DNA of 64,000 nt from Dactylis glomerata (taxonomy: Eukaryota > Streptophyta > Magnoliopsida > Poales > Poaceae), in the NCBI GenBank assembly GCA_007115705.1, contig QXEO01001821.1:558001-622000 (forward strand). The letters run 5' to 3'. Under the pieces are notes generated by a model. That model was not told the origin of the DNA. It was given only the letters and a program-made list of their open reading frames with translations, and did no database searches. Shown here in pieces: positions 10,850 through 22,079 of this stretch. The position numbers and the translations under genes are program-made. The number at the start of each line of letters is the position of its first letter. Position 1 is the first letter of the stretch.

Positions 10850-11995
10850 CTATGGGTAGTCGCACTCCCGATACATCCCCGGTGTCCAACTGGTAGCTCG
10901 TGATGTCCTCCTGAGTGAAGCAGGGGTATAGGATGATGCTGCCGGTGTATAGCCAAAGTCAGGTGTAGTACCTAAGTTGAAGTCAGTCATCCCCAGATAA
11001 CTGCTCAACGATGGGTAAACAACATCGGTGGTTCCCCTTTCCATCTTGGGCCTTGAGCATTCTCCCCGCTCCATATGGGTAGGTAACTCTTCCTCCGCAT
11101 CCGACTCTATCTCTATGGGCTTTCCTGCCACGTCTCTAGTGCGGTGAACAACCCTAAACTAGCTCGTGACCTCGTGCTCCGAATCACATGGAATCGGATC
11201 TCCGGCCGTCCCCATATACTCACCGAAACGCCAACCCATGGAGTTTCCCCCAAAACTATCGTTATGAGGCATTCTCCATGACTCCAAACCTGCCTCATAT
11301 CCGGCTCTAGTCGAACCGTGTGCAAAGTGTGCTGGTGGCATCTCCGGTTCGGCCTCGGGCTCGAACTCCCACTCCTCGGGATCGACTTCCTCATCTAAGT
11401 TGATAAAGTCTCCAATCGAAAAGGCTGGAGTAGGTGCCCTCGGTGGTCCAGAAGTCTCCCCCGTACACCACGGAGTAGGTGTCGACTCGGTGATCTTGTC
11501 TACTAGACTCTGTATCTCTCCCACTAATGCTCCGTGAACATGATAAAACACGCTGAGCAGGTGCTTACACCTGTCCATATGCTCTGCTGCGGCATGTGGG
11601 TGTCTCTTCGCAAACTTGTTGCTATCCCGACAACGATCTTCTCCTTCCTCGTCGTGTGGGATGTGCGTGAACTTGGTACCCAATAACTTCTCCGTTTTGT
11701 GTTCACGGATATCAGTTATGGCCTTCATCACTGCTATCTTGTAAGCTACACTAACTGTGCGTGCCTCTCCAGCTGGCATGATCACGCTCATGCCCAATTT
11801 GGCAGGAAGCATGATCCCCACCTTATACTTCTGAAAAACTCTACCCTCATAATAAGCGTACTTCTTGACAGGTATACGGGTTTCACACCCGCACTCGTGC
11901 AAGATGCCTCGTAGTAGATCGGATAAGTTCCCATCATAGTCGTCCAGAGTCACATCTCGAACTTGCACGGTGCTTGACGGTTTTGTGCGTGCCAT
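10850..11995 (-). pseudogene. Extra ORF between primer site and gag of Gypsy-B (one in-frame stop)
   Basis: I take the ATG at 11995 (MARTKPSS) as the start; it directly follows TACTGCCAG, a 3' splice-site-like tract, and lies 199 bp after the primer site. The frame runs 381 codons to 10850 with a single TAG at 11159-11161. Residues about 20-110 look like a compact domain (YYEGRVFQKYKVGIMLP, then a helix rich in Ala/Ile). A His/Lys-rich linker and an acidic C-terminal half (LDEEVDPEEWEFEPEAEPE) follow. No enzyme motif is visible, and it is not part of gag. Accessory ORFs at this place are known in some grass Gypsy elements, with unknown function. See the comparison with 22080-22604. Confidence 0.7.
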
Positions 11996-12193
11996 CCTGG
12001 CAGTATAAAAGATAAAAATTAGTACACGATGCATCATAATAGTAACAATAAAGAATTGTAACACTAAAAATTATGACCTTGTTATTCTCAAGTGAATAAC
12101 GTCATGCAATTTTAGAGAACTCTTTACTATTCCTATTTGACTCCTACAGGTCGTTCCCATTAACTAGGCGTCCAACCTAAGGTCAAAGCTTTT

Positions 12194-12205
12194 GCTCTGA
12201 TACCA
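12194..12205 (-). other. Primer binding site, initiator tRNA-Met (Gypsy-B)
   Basis: The minus strand reads TGGTATCAGAGCAAAAGC, the classic complement of the 3' end of plant tRNA-iMet, four to seven bases after the LTR end. Confidence 0.9.
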
Positions 12206-12529
12206 GCTATGGTGACCCAGCATACCACTGCATGTTGTAGTATGCAAGTCGTTGACATAACACTCGTGAAGTACCATTTCACAAATATTACATCCCTCAG
12301 AGTGGTACAACAGAAACATAGCGGTCTTTTATTCAAGCACTTAATATTACAAGCCAAAGTCTTACAAGGGACTCCAGTTCCTCCTTGGTCCAAAGAGGAA
12401 CACTAGAAGATTCTACCCTAGCATTACAGAGCTTGACAAAAACAGAAAGTAGTAGACTAAACACGATATCCTACTCAAGTCACTTTATTCTATAGGGTTC
12501 GGTGTGACTTAAGTTACTATGCTAAGAGA

Positions 12530-12684
12530 CTAGTTGTTGGTCTCCTCCTCGGTTCCTTCGCTGATACCATAGGCGATGGTGTAGTCCACGCCTTTGACTC
12601 CACCGGTAAGGTCCGGCTCCTCATAGTAGACTTCTTTGATGTCTTCAGAGGCTTCTTCAGTCTCCTCGGTCTGTCCCTCCGAGT
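12530..12684 (-). CDS. Possible acidic coding exon inside the Gypsy-B LTR
   Basis: On the minus strand a pyrimidine-rich tract ending TTGCTTAG is followed by 51 open codons. They begin DSEGQTEETEEASED, continue EVYYEEPDLTGGV, and end TEEETNN with TAG at 12532-12530. The composition is strongly acidic and the frame clean, which is unusual for LTR DNA. There is no ATG in the exon, so it would need an upstream exon. It could be a terminal exon of an LTR-driven transcript or a captured host exon. It is not recognised. Confidence 0.3.
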
Positions 12685-13109
12685 CTAAGCAAGGGTGAAG
12701 AGGGAGTGGGGTGAGTAACGAGCGTTACCCAGCAAGTTCATTTAATAGTATAGAGGTGTTTGATGCACTAGCTACGACCGTAGACTCGAAAGTCTTAGGT
12801 CAAATGCAGTTTTCATAATTATTTCTTCAAAGATTGTTTTTATTCAAAAGAACTATGTCCGCCAGCCTTCACAGGTTGATTAGAGCTTCGATGGGCTCCT
12901 TTCCTGCCGTTCGTAGCTCATTCCCAGAACAGGAGTATCTCGATACTTTCATACACTCTGTAGAGGTGGTCACTTGTACCCATAAGAGATCAATGCTTTG
13001 CTGCACAACCGGGCGTACTTTCCCGTCCATACTTCTTTTGTAGGGGGCCCAGTCATGTGATCCAAGCCAATCATTGTCCTCCTCCTCGACCCCGCATACC
13101 CACCCTTTT

Positions 13110-13305
13110 GTAGTTCCAACCTCGGAAACAATCCTCGCCGGCCGCCTACGCATTGTGGTAGGTCCGACCTCGATTGACACAATCCACGCCGGTCTCCTAC
13201 CCAAAGGTAGTTCTGACCTCGATTTAACTTACCCACGCCGATCTACTACACTTTGGTAGACTTCCAACCTTGGCAGATATACCCCATGCCGGTCTATTCC
13301 GACCT
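13110..13305. repeat. Tandem repeat, about 49 bp x 4, in Gypsy-B LTR
   Basis: Units start at GTAG..CC at 13110, 13158, 13207 and 13256. Each carries an (A/G)ACCT(C/T)GG/GA core and a (C/T)(G/A)CCGGTC-like core. The copies are about 65-80% alike by eye. Confidence 0.7.
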
Positions 13306-14479
13306 CGGGCTTCCCTCGTTGGGCTCCTACAATCCATCATTCACCACAGTACCATGGAATCATTAAGGGGATTCCACCCTCATGTTGCTCCCAGCAGGAG
13401 ACCAACAGCTATGGTACGCGCATCCGTTGATATGCAGAAGGAAGTCGGCATAGCTGACTTCTCCGTCCCATTCCAGATCTTATGGTTGACCGTTATTTAC
13501 GGCGCTAGAATCACTGACAACATTGGTTATTAATTCCTAGGTGAACTTTCCAGTTGCAGTGGGACCTCCACCAATACCCATAACATGGTCCCACTGCCCA
13601 CCATCCTAGGGTAACAACCATCGTGGTTGCTAACCACTAATCAATTTGATTAAGAAAGCAGAACTTTTGCTTTAAAATGCAGTAGTAATACCACAGGTAT
13701 ATTTGCAAGTAATTTGCTAGAGATAAACAACAGATATGAGCAAGAGTGAACTTGCCTGCAAACTGCAAGGTAGTGCAGTTGGATTTGTTGAAGTGACCCG
13801 GGACCTCGGGTTCTGGAAAATAACATCATTGTCCGATAAGGGCAATGGTTAAAAGATTCAAATAATGCATGCCTTAGAGTGTGTGTGTTCCCCTTATACC
13901 ACCCAGAAGTGTTTTATTTATTTCCTAGAATTTATATATTCCTTTTATGATTTTAAGGAATATATGTTATCAATATCCTCATTCAAGAATAATATTCAAA
14001 TATTCTTGAATGGAGTTTAATTTTGATAATGAGTTCTATGGCTAATCAAATTCTTTTTTAGATATTTCACAATTTTATTATAGAAAAGTCTTTTTAGAAT
14101 CCCCCCTTTCTTTTAAATACAACTTATTTTTATAGGGTGATTAATTAAAAAGGTGTATATACCCTAGTTATGAATTTACTAGAGTATATATTATATTAAA
14201 TTCATTCAAGAATTCTAAGGATAAATTCTTGAATGGATTTACTTTGTAATTTTTTTATTTTCTTCTTTAAAACATTTCTAAAAGTTTTTCTTCTAAAAGA
14301 AAACTCCATGACTCTATTATGAACAATTCACTATTAATGTGATGGAAAAGCTCAAAAATTATTTAGGGTTATTTTTATAAAGTTAAAATTATTTTTCTGC
14401 TATTTATTGGGTGTGAAAAGGTTTTTTCAAAAATCTTTAATTCACTTTGTAATTTCTCTATTTTTAAAACTGGTTGAAA

Positions 14480-16830
14480 CCCCCCTAGCCCCACCTATCA
14501 GCCTGGCCCACCTGTCGGCGCCGGCCTACCTAGTCGAACCCGACCAGGTGGCCCGGTCAAACTGACCCGGTCACTCTCCTTGCTCACCTCTTCCTCCTCT
14601 CTCGCCCGAGCTCTGGCGATTGCGTCGCCCCACCGCCGCCGCGCTCGATTCCGACGGCCTCCGCCGGAGTTAGCCGCCGAGATGGGTCGCAATCGATAGA
14701 TCCCGCGACGGCGCACCTGCCGGTCCGTGAGATCTGGTCGATTACCCCATGGTGCTCTCATCTCCGTCGCCTCCTGCGCTCTGGATCTCGGCCATGGAGA
14801 CCTCGAGGTTTGTTTCGAGTTGCTTGGCCTTTCCCTCGGCGAGATCTGGTGCTGGTGGGTGTGGTGCTTTGCCGATGTGACGTCGGCGCCTTCCCCTGGC
14901 TTGGTGCCATCGTGGCCGCGCGAGCACTGCCTCGCCATGCCACGGTGGTACCTCCTGGGCGATTAGTAAGTTCTCCTCTTCCACTACTCCCCTCTGTTCT
15001 ACTCTGTGCTCTCCTGGAGCTTGCTCTGGCCATGGTTCTACTCCCAGAGGAACTAGGGTTTTTTCCCCAAGCTTGCTCTCGTGCTGTTGAACTGGGGTTT
15101 GTTGTGATGTGTGAAATTCATGCTCTGTGATCACTCCTTGTCTAGGAATCTTGTAGCTCGAGCCTGATCATGTGTATGCTTGCTGCTACTGTCAGTTTCA
15201 GACATAGCTTCAGTTAACACTTTTAACTGAAGCTTCCTGGTTTCAGTTAACTGCTTCAATTTGCTAATAATCAAACTGAATGCTATGGTGATCCTCTACC
15301 GTTTAATTCTTCAGTTACTGCTATTGTTTAGTTGGCTAAGAGCTTGCTAGTGGCTGGTCTTGATTAATTCCATCAAGTGCATGGATAACTATGTGTTAGT
15401 TATCTCTGAATATTGTTGTTTATTAAGCCGTGCTGTAATAGCCTCACTGCACTTTCTTGCAGTGCTTCTATTGTGCTGATTCAGTGATGCAAACTAGTTT
15501 CTGTTGAGCTTTGTTAATCCTAGCAGTGATGCTAGATTCAGTGACTGCTGCTGTGGCTCTCGCAGTAGCTTCTGGCTAACTGCTTCACTGTGATGCCTCC
15601 TTGAAGTGTGCACAGTGACTGCAGGGTGTTAAACTGGGTGCTCTTGAGAGTAGGTCGCCCTGTGTGGTGATCTGCTAGTGGCTTACTTGTTCAAAAGTGT
15701 CCCTGTCCACTTTTCCCAGATGCTTACTTAAACTTGATCAATTTTTATTAACAAAGCTGATGGTTTTCTAAGTTTAGGCCTCAGTCTTGTTAGCTAGGCA
15801 ACCCATGTGCCACTCCTGGCCTTGCTCTTATTTCTGTGAGTCTTTCCTTTGAGAAATTCCCATGTAAGATAGGTATTGTGGAGTAGGGGCTGCGAATGGC
15901 TTGGTCTTCAAGGCCATGGCCTCCTGGACATCCAAATGATGATCAAAGCCCTTTTATCATCAAGCTTTGCTTGATCCATGTGTGGCTGTGCTCTGTGCTG
16001 CCTGCCTGGGAGATAAACTTGTGAGTTTTCTCCCAGCACTTATGTGTGCTGTGGTTTAATAATAACCTGCTGCTGAAGAGTAGCTTGTTCTTCTGGATAT
16101 TTCTGATTTCCTACTTCTTGTGGCAAGCCTGCTCCTCCTAGCTGCTTGACCTAGTTCCTAGTTGAGCTAAGTAACCATGTTGGTCTTTGGCTTTGCTGGT
16201 TTGGTTAATTTGATGGTGTGCTGATGGTATGAATCTTCCCTGTTGCTCAACACATGAGCAGGGTAGATGGTGTGGTGGTGATTCTGTGATGGTGATGTGG
16301 TCTCAACTGTGGTGATGTTCTTGGTGTGATGATGTGCTGGTGTGGTGGTGTTGTTCTTGGTCGGCTGGTGTTCTTGGCTGAGCAAATCCCCATCCGGTGA
16401 TGTTTTTATACTTGGTCTTGCTTCTTTGATGGCTTGACACCACTGTCATGCATTTGATGAGTAAGCTGCTGTTGGCTTGCTTGCCCATCTCGGCTGTCTT
16501 GAGATATTTTCCTGGGAGCTTGGTGATAAGCTTGAATGGTTTGATGATTATATATACAGTGGCATAGTTTTTTTTGACTGCCACTTGGTAAATGCCATTC
16601 TGGTTGTTTTTTGGTTTATATTTTGGTTGCAGGTGCCAAGAGGAAAAGAAGAAGAGAAGAAAGAAAGAAGACATGTAGTTTTTAGGAATCATATACTTGT
16701 ACTCTTTCTATTCTTTTGTTGTAATATTCTTTTATTCATTCTAAGTTTGTAATTATTCTTTTATTCTTGAATTATGTAAAGACAATGTAATATGTGTTGA
16801 TGATCAATAAAGTTCAAGTTTTCCCTCCTT
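14480..16830 (+). other. Gene-like antisense unit embedded in Gypsy-B LTR
   Basis: Read on the plus strand (antisense to Gypsy-B), this stretch looks like a grass gene. A promoter-type CCCACCTGTCGGC motif (14506-14520) and a GC-rich leader are followed by a GTAAGT donor at about 14966. Then comes a T/G-rich intron-like tract of 1.65 kb ending TTGGTTGCAG (about 16631), a short exon, and AATAAA (about 16807) after TGTAATAT signals. No convincing protein is encoded. The signals are weak singly; their order is what suggests a transcript. Confidence 0.3.
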
Positions 16831-17177
16831 TTATTTAATGTTTATTCTTTCTAAATGTTCTTTCTTAATGTGTCCTTTAATTTTAATTCAATCATTCATA
16901 ATTAAAATTCAAATTTGATTCAAATTCAAGTTAGAGTTCCAAAGCTTATAACTAGGGTTTTAGTTATTTAGTTTCATCACCTCCCCACAACAATAGATCA
17001 AAAGAGTTCATGTCAAATTCTTTCGCACTTCGAGAGTTCACCATTCCCCCTCGAAGAGAGATTTGATCACTCTTAGGTTTTAGTGATAAAAGCGCGAAAA
17101 AATCCCGTAATTTAAGATGCTATGCACAAAAGCCCTCTAAACTACCCCGGAGTTGTCCTACATTCTGGGATGTTACA

Positions 17178-17368
17178 GATGTCGAGGATATACTGAAGAT
17201 CCCGGTTGGTAGAGCTAGCATGGAATTACACCAAAAGTGGGGTATTCAGTGTACGATCTGCGTACCACCTGAAACAACAGATCAAGGCGTCTCACCAGGA
17301 TCGTCCTGGAGCTTCTTCATCGGTTGATGATCACAAGGGATGGCTCTCGCTTTGGGCGGCAAACGTGC
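17178..17368 (+). pseudogene. LINE ORF2 fragment just before the zf-RVT domain
   Basis: A frame change near 17230 joins VEDILKIPVGRASM to SGVFSVRSAYHLKQQIKASH and then DDHKGWLSLWAAN. This is the standard approach to the zf-RVT domain in plant LINEs. The piece ends at the CGTGC target site of the LARD and continues at 29568. Confidence 0.75.
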
Positions 17369-20300
17369 TGTAACGACCCAAGATTTTATCAAATTTTGGG
17401 GGAAAATTTTTGTTTTTATTTTGCTTGTGTTGATTGAAAATTTACAGGGATTTAAAACTTTTGAGTTTATTTGAAAGCTTTGTTTGAAAACTACCCTATT
17501 CAGCTTTATGCAAGCTTGCTTGCAAAAGATTGTTTTATAAAGTTTACTTTATTCAATAAAGGTTGCTTTTCAAACCATATTTGAGTGTGTTTCTCAATCA
17601 TTAATTTTATAAAACTATTATTTTACTATTTTTAGAAAGGATCAAGTTCAAACCCTATTTCTATTATTTTATGCAAGCAAAGCCATTAGGCTTAATTGAG
17701 ATATTTTATTAAAAACCTTGTTTTGGATTCTGAAAACATGTTTGATGTTGGTTTAAAACCTTTCTGTGAATTTTACAAAATTATGAAATTGATTTGGCTT
17801 GATTTGGATTTTATATGCAAAATCTAGAAAGGAAATAAGAAAACGGAAAAGAGAAAAGAAACAGCACAAAAAAAAGAGAAGAGAAAGATTTGGACCGAAT
17901 CAGCCCAGTCCAGCCCAACCACAGCGGCCCACCCGAACACCCGAACCGGTACCCCCTCTATTTTTCCCTCCTCTCTCTTACACGTGGACCCCACCTGTCG
18001 GCTCCATCCCCTCCACCGTTTCCTCTCACTGGAAACCGTCGTCTTGATCTCGCCCACGATCCCGCTGCCTGGAGACCTCAAGGGCCACTCCGTGCCCTCC
18101 CCTATAAATACCCTCCCCCTCCTCTCTGATTCCCCTCTTCTTCCTCTTGCAAAATCGCCGCCAGGCCGTCGGAATTGCTTGCCGGAGACCACGGTTGCTG
18201 CGGCCGTGCAGGCCAAATTCCGGAACACCAAGGTGTCCTCGGGCTCTCTCTCTTGTCCTACTCTTCCTCCCATGATCTGGCGCCTCACCCCATGTCCCTT
18301 GGCTATCCGATTTTGCAGGGAAATCAACGCTTCACCGCGAACCGAAGGTCACCGTCGTCCTCGCCTTCTCCAGTCGCCCCTCCCCTCTTCTACTGGATGC
18401 AATCGAGCATCCCGAGGATCTTTCCGAGTTCGCCGACCTCTTCTGCACCCTGTCCGATACTCCCTCACTGTCGGCAACCCCCGGAAGCTCGCCGTCGTTC
18501 ACATCCAGAGCCGGAGCTCGCCGGCGGCCAGCCGTAACCCTAGCCCGGTGAGCCTATTCCCCCTCTGTCCATCTCAACCGTTCGATCTTGATCCTGCGAT
18601 CTAGAAAGAATCACTTAAACAAAGCGGTATGGGACAATCTGGTGCATCCATGCTTCATAAGATCCAGCGGCTAACAGAGACGATCCAGCCGAAGGGGTAT
18701 CAACCAATCAAAATCAGCCACGTGTCAGCTTCTGGTTAAAACGAAAATCAAATAGAAGTTTGAAACCTGATTTGATCCAAATCTTTGGAAATTCATATCT
18801 TTTGATCTGTAACTCGTAAAATTGCAAATAATATACCGTTGGAATCCTTAGAACATCTAGAATCCAGTAGTACAATAAAACTTCATATTTTATGGGTTCA
18901 ATTTGAAACCATTTGCAAATTGGGATCAAACCCTCTGTTAGCTTGATAAATTCATATCTTTTGTTCTATCCATCCAAAAATTACGAATTTGTAGTCTCTG
19001 GATTCCTCTCAACTTGTAGAACATCATAGGATCAATAAAATCCAAATTTGATACGTGCACACACTTTGTGCATTCAAATCTATCCAAATCACTAATTGGA
19101 TCATAGTTTGAATTCTATAACTTATTTTAGAATGAATCCACTTGCAGTGACTTTGTTTTGCTGCAAGCTATCCAGTAGCATCACTCCCATAATTTATTGA
19201 ACCATTTCGCAATTATTCAAATTCCAACATGAGGATTTGAGTAATTTCCACTATAGAAATAAACCTATTCCTTTTCAGTAATGTTTCTATCTATTTTAGC
19301 AAATCCTATGATCATACCTAGCTATCAAATATCATCTTGAGATCACTTTGATCCAATGTCATATCTATCTAAATAACATCTTGATCAAGATCATATCTAC
19401 TTAAACCTATCTTGTATAGTACCCACTTATTCAAATTACAAATGTGTTATTTGAGTAAAGTGTGATACTTTCAATCTTAGTTTCTACCTTTGCTACTATG
19501 GTATTGATCAAATCAACATCATAGTACTTGACCCAATCCCCTTTACTCATTAGAAACCTTAAGCCATGTTTTCAAACATCATCTATACATATCCATTACC
19601 TATAGCCTTTTATTCATGTCTACTCAATCTTAGCCTTGCATTGAACTATTCAATTTGCACTTGAGTTAATTGAGTGCTTCAATGTTATAAGAATCCTAGC
19701 CTAAGCTTAAGTGTAATATATACTATTTAAGAATAATTGTTGTCACAACTATTCAATAGTATTGCTATTGCACTATTTCGTCTCTTATGTGATTTACCCA
19801 CATGAGATATTCCAAGATCCAATATGCTTTGATAAAGCATAAAGATCCCACTCGTTATATTTTGTCTAATTCATATATATATTCAAATTGCAATTGTGCT
19901 ACTTGAGTAGAATATGAATTCATATCAAACCTAGATTTTGTTAACGTGGAGTTGTTATAACCCATACCATAGTATGTGTTATACACCATGTCGATCAATG
20001 AACCATTTGAGCCATGTCCTCAAATATCAATCATTCATACCCAATACCATGCCCACTTAGTTTGGTTCACATGTATTGAACTATTCAATTTACAAACGAG
20101 TTGATTGAGTAACTCAATACTTCATGAATCTTTTACCCAATGTCTAAGTGTTATGCATACTATTTAAGAGTAATTGTTGTCACATTTACTCAATAGTGTT
20201 GTAGTTGCACAAATTGACTCCTGTGTAATTTATTTCACATGAGCTATTCCTAAAACTCTTATATGCTTTGATAAAGCATAAAAACTTCATCAATTATATT

Positions 20301-21871
20301 TTTGCCTAGACCAATTCTCCCTCAAATCATATTGATCTTCCCCAACTAAGCTCTCAAATTCATATCTCCCCAAATCATGATCCTTTACCATATCTTTCTT
20401 GTCATAACATATCAATAAATCCAAATCGTTAAACAAATACTTTTCAATTGTTTGATTTGTTTAATTGTGTTAGTATGGATTGTTTATGGTATGCTATTTC
20501 TTGTGCTATAGTTTTTGCGAAGAACGACGTGCTTAGTTGAGAAAAGTGGAAAGATCGTGTTCTTCAAAAAGGCAAGTGACACACATGCTCCCCTACCCAT
20601 TTTATTATGCATTAGTATATTCACCTCTTGTAGTATACATGATAGGTGTTTTACTCAACTGTTTTATCAACTGCTTAGATCCTAGTAGTGTGTAGCAATC
20701 CCTCAAACCCCACCTGTTAGGATGCCAAGTACCTTGTTAATATTGATGCCATGCTAAGATCACTTGAAAAGTGTTTTTGTGAAAAGTTAAGAACTTCAAC
20801 TAAAATGAAACACCTGGGTGGAATGGTTTGATAAGATGAGGTGAGGTAGGTGGATTCTGGGACGCAAGCCTCATAAAGAGGATGTGGGAACAGAATACCA
20901 CTCGGGATGGCCACCCAGGAACAAAGAGATGGCTATGTCTTCCATGCTTAGTGTACTTCCAGTGCAGCCTTATGACATTATGGGCTCTGTCTTGACTGAT
21001 TTGATGTGGGGATGCAACTAGGTGCAAGAAGACGGTGGTAGAAAAATTATAGGTTGGGAACGGATCTTGCCAGTTAGTTGCCCTCTCCTTCTAAAAGGTC
21101 TCGTTTCATTTTATGTATGGGCATAAAATGAATCGTAAGGTGAAAGTGCACAACCCTTGCAAGGTGTTTAAATCTAATCGATTAGCCGTGTCCTCGGTTA
21201 TGGACAATTGAGTCTCTAGACATGGAATGTACGGAATAATCTCATCACCGATTCTGAATTATTAAAATTTTGTCTAGAAACCCTAGGCCGGAACTAAGGA
21301 CCATACACTCCGAGGGGTGGTGGTACCTGAGGTTCCAAACTTTGTTGAGTTGCGCCCAGAACTACATACCGGCCAGTATGTAGCGTATGGGGGTTGTCTT
21401 GACCCTTGAAAATTAAAATTTGTTGAAAGAAAGTATTAAAATGGATTATAGGATAAAATTGGCTTTATGCAAATCAGCCTTTGAGATCCACCAGCCAAAT
21501 GTCATGTAGCTAGTTCTTTCCACAAAAATGCCACCAAATATGTGTCATTTGCCAGTACATCATTGTACTGACCCCTCTGGGGCTGCATATTCAAACGTGC
21601 AGGTTTTATTTCGAGTAAGGAACCAGGAGTAGGATCTCGAGACTACATTCCAACATGTCTGCCTGTGGCACGTGATGAAGAATGGAGGCTCACTGCAACT
21701 ATGCTTTATGCTGTGTACTCGTAAGGTTGAAGACCTATGTAACTAGATTTACGTTGTAATATTGATGCTATTGCAATGATTACTTAATTTGTACTGTGGT
21801 GCTATCTACTGATCCAGGGAATGGCACAGATACACAGGAGATTTGCCTTTAGTAAAAGGTGGGTCGTTACA
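17369..21871 (+). repeat. 5' LTR of the LARD
   Basis: It is 4,503 bp. It holds a TATA box at 18103, a GC-rich leader to about 18550 (AACCCTAGCCCG|GTGAGC resembles a 5' splice site), then about 2 kb of A/T-rich DNA. The ORF-like frames at 17799-18604 recur exactly in the other LTR and are leader sequence, not genes. It carries 12 bp more than the 3' LTR near 20665, between two TCAACTG copies. Confidence 0.92.
18103..18110 (+). promoter_or_regulatory. TATA box, LARD 5' LTR
   Basis: TATAAATA lies in a C-rich context, downstream of the grass promoter-type motif CCCACCTGTCGGC. It is repeated at 25806-25813 in the 3' LTR. Confidence 0.65.
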
Positions 21872-21873
21872 AA

Positions 21874-21885
21874 TGGTATCAGAGC
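21874..21885 (+). other. Primer binding site, tRNA-iMet (LARD)
   Basis: TGGTATCAGAGC lies two bases after the 5' LTR end. Confidence 0.92.
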
Positions 21886-22079
21886 ATAGTGTTGCCTGTA
21901 GGATCGAGACCCTAGGATTGGAATAGACTAGGAAGCCCTAGGATTCTTTCCTCTCTCTCTTCAAAAAGAAAATCAATTCAATTTTCTAAATGGGATCAAT
22001 CTATATACTTTAGTTTGAAATATTCTTGTAAGAACTTACTCCATTCGTTTGTTTTACGCTACTCTCCTTCCTATTTTAG

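Larger units (their letters stand above)
7305..17177 (-). mobile_element. Gypsy-B: minus-strand Ty3/Gypsy (chromovirus, Tekay-like) element, truncated by Gypsy-A
   Basis: On the minus strand the order is: 5' LTR (17177 to 12210), tRNA-iMet primer site (12205-12194), an extra ORF (11995-10850), gag (10546-9536), then protease, reverse transcriptase and RNase H (9535-7305). Coding stops where Gypsy-A is inserted; integrase and the 3' LTR must lie beyond the left edge. Sequence such as VYCDASKNGLG and GKANVVADALSRK fits the Tekay/Del branch. Several nonsense codons and a frameshift show it is dead. It is itself inserted in a LINE whose sequence resumes at 17178. Confidence 0.85.
12210..17177 (-). 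repeat. 5' LTR of Gypsy-B, about 5 kb
   Basis: On the minus strand it starts TGTAACATCCCAG (17177) and ends about CACCATA next to the primer site. Its length of about 4.97 kb is very large even for Triticeae. It contains a 49-bp tandem repeat (13110-13305), a GC-rich block (14480-15030), and near its 3' end a 51-codon acidic open frame. The mate LTR is off the window, so the borders rest on the terminal TG..CA, the primer site, and the LINE sequence resuming at 17178. Confidence 0.78.

Noticed and set aside
14498..15134. Arg/Pro-rich ORFs in the Gypsy-B LTR
   Set aside because: GC-rich LTR DNA, open in several frames on both strands at once; no domain.
17799..18604. ORFs of 79-206 codons in a GC-rich block, repeated at 25502-26307
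   Set aside because: They are leader/promoter DNA of the two identical LARD LTRs; there is no codon pattern or family match, and the repeat is explained by the LTR pair.
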